A stretch of DNA of 64,000 bases from Candidatus Methylophosphatis haderslevensis (lineage in GTDB: Bacteria > Pseudomonadota > Gammaproteobacteria > Burkholderiales > Rhodocyclaceae). The position numbers were made by a program, and so were the translations under genes. The notes under the pieces were generated by a model that ran no database searches, had not been told where the DNA came from, and saw only the letters and a list, made by a program, of their open reading frames with translations. The stretch is taken from contig JADJSA010000018.1 of NCBI GenBank assembly GCA_016711925.1, positions 62,001-126,000 on the forward strand, in the 5' to 3' direction. Position 1 is the first letter of the stretch. Each line of letters begins with the position of its first letter. Shown one piece after another: positions 61,391 to 64,000 of the stretch.

Positions 61391-62736
61391 GTGAGGACGG
61401 CGGCCGGCGAATCGTGCACGACGATTTCGCCGCGCAGGCTGTGCGGATAGGCACGGGAAATGGTTACATCGACAAACTGGCCGATCAAGCGCGGCTGCCC
61501 GACAAAATTCACCACCCGGTTGTTGTCGGTACGCCCGGCCAGTTCCACCGGGTTCTTCTTCGACCGGCCTTCGACCAGGATGCGCTGGCGCGTGCCGATC
61601 ATTGCCCCGCTCGCCGCATGGGTCTGCTCGTCGATCCGGCGCTGCAGGCGAGCCAGCCGTGCGGCCTTGACCTCGTGCGGCGTATCGTCATGCAGGTCTG
61701 CCGCCGGCGTGCCCGGACGCGCGCTGTAGAGAAAACTGAACGAACCGTCGAATCCGATATCGTCGATCAGCTTCATCGTCGCCTCGAAATCGGCCTCGGT
61801 CTCGCCGGGAAAGCCGACGATGAAGTCCGAAGACAAGGAAAGATCCGCCCGCGCCGCCCGCAGCCTGCGCACGATCGACTTGAATTCGAGCACCGTGTAG
61901 CCGCGCTTCATCGCCGCGAGAATCCGGTCGGAACCCGACTGCACCGGCAGATGCAGTTGCGAAACCAGCTTGGGCAGCCGTGCATAGGCTTCGATCAGAC
62001 GCGGCGTCATCTCGCGCGGATGCGAGGTGGTGTAGCGGATGCGTTCGATACCCGGAACATCGCTGATGCAATCGAGCAGCAGCGCCAGATCGGCGGAGTC
62101 GTCGTCGCCAATCGAACCGCGATAGGCATTGACGTTCTGCCCCAGCAGCGTGACCTCGCGCACACCCTGCTCCGCGAGGCCGGCGATCTCGCTCAGCACA
62201 TCGTCGAACGGCCGCGAAACCTCATCGCCACGCGTATAGGGGACGACGCAAAAAGTGCAGTACTTGCTGCAACCTTCCATGATCGAGACGAATGCCGAGG
62301 CGCCATCGACCTTGGCCGGCGGCATGGCGTCGAACTTCTCGATCTCCGGAAAACTGATGTCGACCTGAACCTTGCCCGACTCGCGACGCCTTGCGATCAA
62401 CGCCGGCAGGCGATGCAGCGTCTGCGGTCCGAACACGACGTCTACGTAGGGCGCACGCGCAACGATCGCCGCGCCCTCCTGGCTGGCAACGCAGCCGCCG
62501 ACCCCGATGATCAGATCGGGATTGCGTTGCTTGAGGTGACGCACCCGGCCGAGATCGTGAAACACCTTCTCCTGAGCCTTGTCGCGTACCGAGCAGGTGT
62601 TGAAGAGAATTACGTCGGCTTCTTCGGGATTGTCGGTCTTGACGGCGCCTTCGGCGGCGCCCAGCACATCGGCCATCTTGTCAGAATCGTACTCGTTCAT
62701 CTGACAGCCGAAGGTGCGGATGAACACCTTGGTCAT
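61387..62736 (-). CDS. miaB: tRNA-2-methylthio-N6-dimethylallyladenosine synthase
   Basis: The 449-residue radical-SAM methylthiotransferase has the N-terminal [4Fe-4S] cysteines (TFGCQMNEYDS, NTCSVRDKAQEK, GGCVASQEG), the radical SAM CxxxCxxC (CSKYCTFCVVPYTRG) and a C-terminal TRAM domain (RILVEGRSKKNPVELAGRTD). It methylthiolates i6A37 in tRNA. Its start overlaps the upstream small gene by 4 bases. Confidence 0.96.
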   Translation of the reverse strand: MTKVFIRTFGCQMNEYDSDKMADVLGAAEGAVKTDNPEEADVILFNTCSVRDKAQEKVFHDLGRVRHLKQRNPDLIIGVGGCVASQEGAAIVARAPYVDVVFGPQTLHRLPALIARRRESGKVQVDISFPEIEKFDAMPPAKVDGASAFVSIMEGCSKYCTFCVVPYTRGDEVSRPFDDVLSEIAGLAEQGVREVTLLGQNVNAYRGSIGDDDSADLALLLDCISDVPGIERIRYTTSHPREMTPRLIEAYARLPKLVSQLHLPVQSGSDRILAAMKRGYTVLEFKSIVRRLRAARADLSLSSDFIVGFPGETEADFEATMKLIDDIGFDGSFSFLYSARPGTPAADLHDDTPHEVKAARLARLQRRIDEQTHAASGAMIGTRQRILVEGRSKKNPVELAGRTDNNRVVNFVGQPRLIGQFVDVTISRAYPHSLRGEIVVHDSPAAVLT

Positions 62737-63101
62737 TGAAACTTCGGTGCCGGGAACTCGCGTTCTTCAGGGGTAAGAATCCAGACCTGCGAAACCTGGC
62801 CTGACGGATCGATCTTGAACCGCACCAGTTGCTTGTCGAAGAGCGACGCTGGCATAACGACGCGGTTGGACTGGTCGCGGATCTGCGCGCCGGCCGCCAT
62901 TGGCATCGCCGTGCCATCGAGCAGGACGAACCCGCCCTGTGGCGGATACATTTCCGCCCGCGGAGCGTCGACCGGAATCGTCCGGAAAACGCCGGTCGAT
63001 ACGCTGGGAGCCTGCGGCGACTGAGGCAAATCGCCCTCGGAAAGACCGGGGGCGACCGTGTCGATGATCGTCGTGATGATGGCCGGAATGAGGGGATGCA
63101 T
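62733..63101 (-). CDS. Hypothetical protein coupled to miaB (122 aa)
   Basis: The ATG at 63101 (MHPLIPAIITTIIDTVAPGL) opens a protein with an N-terminal hydrophobic helix, a Pro-rich linker and a beta-rich C-terminus (AEMYPPQGGFVLLDGTAMPM, then GAQIRDQSNRVVMPASL and VRFKIDPSGQVSQVWILTPE). Stop and miaB start overlap by ATGA. No family was recognised; a small periplasmic or membrane-attached protein is possible. It begins the long miaB-phoH-ybeY-corC-lnt-sulfurtransferase operon. Confidence 0.7.
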   Translation of the reverse strand: MHPLIPAIITTIIDTVAPGLSEGDLPQSPQAPSVSTGVFRTIPVDAPRAEMYPPQGGFVLLDGTAMPMAAGAQIRDQSNRVVMPASLFDKQLVRFKIDPSGQVSQVWILTPEEREFPAPKFQ

Positions 63102-63247
63102 GTGATACCTCGAATTGCCGCAAATTAAAGGCAAGCACTCAATTATATTCGATGATTTCCAGTTTGCCGGGCAAACCGCACGCTCGCGCACCCTTCTACG
63201 GCGGCGACTGCACAGTCTTGAGGATTGCCTGCCGGACCAACCCAACC

Positions 63248-63277
63248 TTGCCCGGCATGGCGGGCTTCTGCTATTCT
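63248..63277 (+). promoter_or_regulatory. Putative tRNA-Met promoter
   Basis: TTGCCC (63248-63253), 18 bp, TATTCT (63272-63277), with the tRNA starting 17 bp after the -10 box. Spacing fits direct tRNA transcription with a short leader. Confidence 0.5.
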
Positions 63278-63293
63278 CTCGTCCCTTCCGCGC

Positions 63294-63370
63294 GGTGATG
63301 TAGCTCAGCTGGTTAGAGCGACGGATTCATAATCCGTAGGTCGAGGGTTCAAGTCCCCCCATCACCACCA
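63294..63370 (+). tRNA. tRNA-Met (CAU), CCA encoded
   Basis: Acceptor GGTGATG pairs with CATCACC; D-arm GCTC/GAGC; anticodon stem ACGGA/TCCGT with loop TTCATAA; variable AGGTC; T-arm GAGGG/CCCCC around TTCAAGT; A73 and encoded CCA. One T-stem pair is an A-C mismatch. The TTCATAA loop and overall form fit elongator tRNA-Met rather than initiator, which would have an unpaired first base. Confidence 0.92.
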
Positions 63371-63469
63371 ATAACCCTCCTGCTCGTACAACTTGCCGGA
63401 TTCGGCGGCCGCTGCGGCCCGCGCCACGCGTGAGACAATCGGCAACAAACTCCTGACAACATCCGGGCG

Positions 63470-64000
63470 ATGCAGACACAGTGTTTCGACGTCATCGTGG
63501 TGGGCGGCGGACTTGCCGGCGCCAGCCTGGCCGTGGCTCTTGGCGGATCGCGCCTGAGCATTGCGCTTTTCGAGGCGCGGCCGCCGCAACGCCCTACCGA
63601 CTGGGATGCGCGCGTCTACGCCGTGAGCCCAGCCAACATCGGATTCCTGTCGGATCTCGGCGTCTGGCAACGGCTCGACCAAGGGCGCACCTGCGCCGTG
63701 CACGACATGGAGATTTACGGCGATCTGGGCGCGCGGCTGGATTTTTCGGCCTACGGCGCCGGCGTCACCGAACTGGCGCGGATCGTAGAGAGCGCCGCCA
63801 TGCAGTGCGAGTTGTGGGAAACGGTGCAACGCCTGCCGAACGTGACTGTTCTGTGCCCCGCCCATCCACAGGCGCTGGCGATCGATGACAACGCGGCACG
63901 CCTCACCCTATCCGACGGCCGGCAGGTCGAGGCCTCCCTAATCGTTGCGGCGGATGGCGCGAATTCCTGGGTGCGCACCGCCGCCGGGATCGATGCCCGT
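63470..64000 (+). CDS. UbiH/UbiF-type FAD monooxygenase, N-terminal part (runs off window end)
   Basis: The visible 177 residues begin MQTQCFDVIVVGGGLAGASL (FAD-binding GxGxxG), then ALGGSRLSIALFEARPPQRP, and reach the second FAD/NADP motif VAADGANSWVRTAAGI. The segment WDARVYAVSPANIGFLSDLG is the FAD-ring region of the UbiH/UbiF/VisC/COQ6 ubiquinone hydroxylases. Which ring position it hydroxylates cannot be told from the fragment. It starts 100 bp after tRNA-Met. Confidence 0.88.
   Translation, partial: MQTQCFDVIVVGGGLAGASLAVALGGSRLSIALFEARPPQRPTDWDARVYAVSPANIGFLSDLGVWQRLDQGRTCAVHDMEIYGDLGARLDFSAYGAGVTELARIVESAAMQCELWETVQRLPNVTVLCPAHPQALAIDDNAARLTLSDGRQVEASLIVAADGANSWVRTAAGIDAR

Overview
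The window reads as chromosomal DNA of a high-GC betaproteobacterium, most likely of Rhodocyclales type. This is inferred from gene content and order, not from a database search. The main support is the rpsU-yqeY-dnaG-rpoD macromolecular synthesis operon, the leuS-lptE-holA-proA run, the glyQ-glyS-gmhB-plsC block and the miaB-phoH-ybeY-corC-lnt block. No phage, insertion sequence, CRISPR array or replication origin was seen.

Layout. 1-1.7 kb: a divergent pirin / LysR pair and a tiny lipoprotein. 1.7-7.5 kb: a divergent ArsR repressor and an RND efflux operon (adaptor, Met/Gly-rich exported protein, permease, DUF2892 membrane protein). An almost perfect 22-bp palindrome between them overlaps both divergent promoters. 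7.5-12.8 kb: a minus-strand, overlapping four-gene operon that looks like polyprenyl-phosphate-linked glycosylation (GT2, frameshifted flippase-like protein, FAD oxidoreductase, GT-C-like transferase). 12.9-15.2 kb: a small accessory patch with an orphan ParA ATPase, two unrecognised genes and repeats. 15.2-20.1 kb: a fold-type III PLP decarboxylase, quinone oxidoreductase, outer-membrane phospholipase A with an altered catalytic residue, and a glycine-rich-domain protein. 20.3-25.8 kb: the most unusual region. A sucrose-phosphatase-like HAD enzyme lies beside three co-directional genes: an endonuclease/exonuclease/phosphatase-fold enzyme with two CBM21-like glycogen-binding domains, a phospholipase-D-superfamily protein (frameshifted here) and a short GH13 alpha-amylase-like enzyme. 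This may be an undescribed glycogen-associated system.

26-44.8 kb is mostly housekeeping: panE, uvrD, leuS, lptE, holA, proA, ogt, ybaK, folB, plsY, tsaD and rpsU-yqeY-dnaG-rpoD, followed by a CAU-anticodon tRNA. 45-50.6 kb: a two-gene signalling unit (HD-GYP response regulator and a 1298-residue hybrid histidine kinase). 50.6-63.1 kb is a long minus-strand run: gloA, a YgjP-like metalloprotease, plsC, gmhB, glyS, glyQ, a two-domain exported rhodanese, lnt, corC, ybeY, phoH, miaB and a small coupled gene. The window ends with tRNA-Met and the start of a UbiH-type hydroxylase.

Two window-wide features matter. First, a short intergenic repeat with core CCATGCGG occurs at least nine times between genes. 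Second, three genes carry single-base apparent frameshifts (flippase-like gene near 11053, PLD gene near 23670, leuS 3' end near 32862), so sequence error should be considered before calling any of them decayed.
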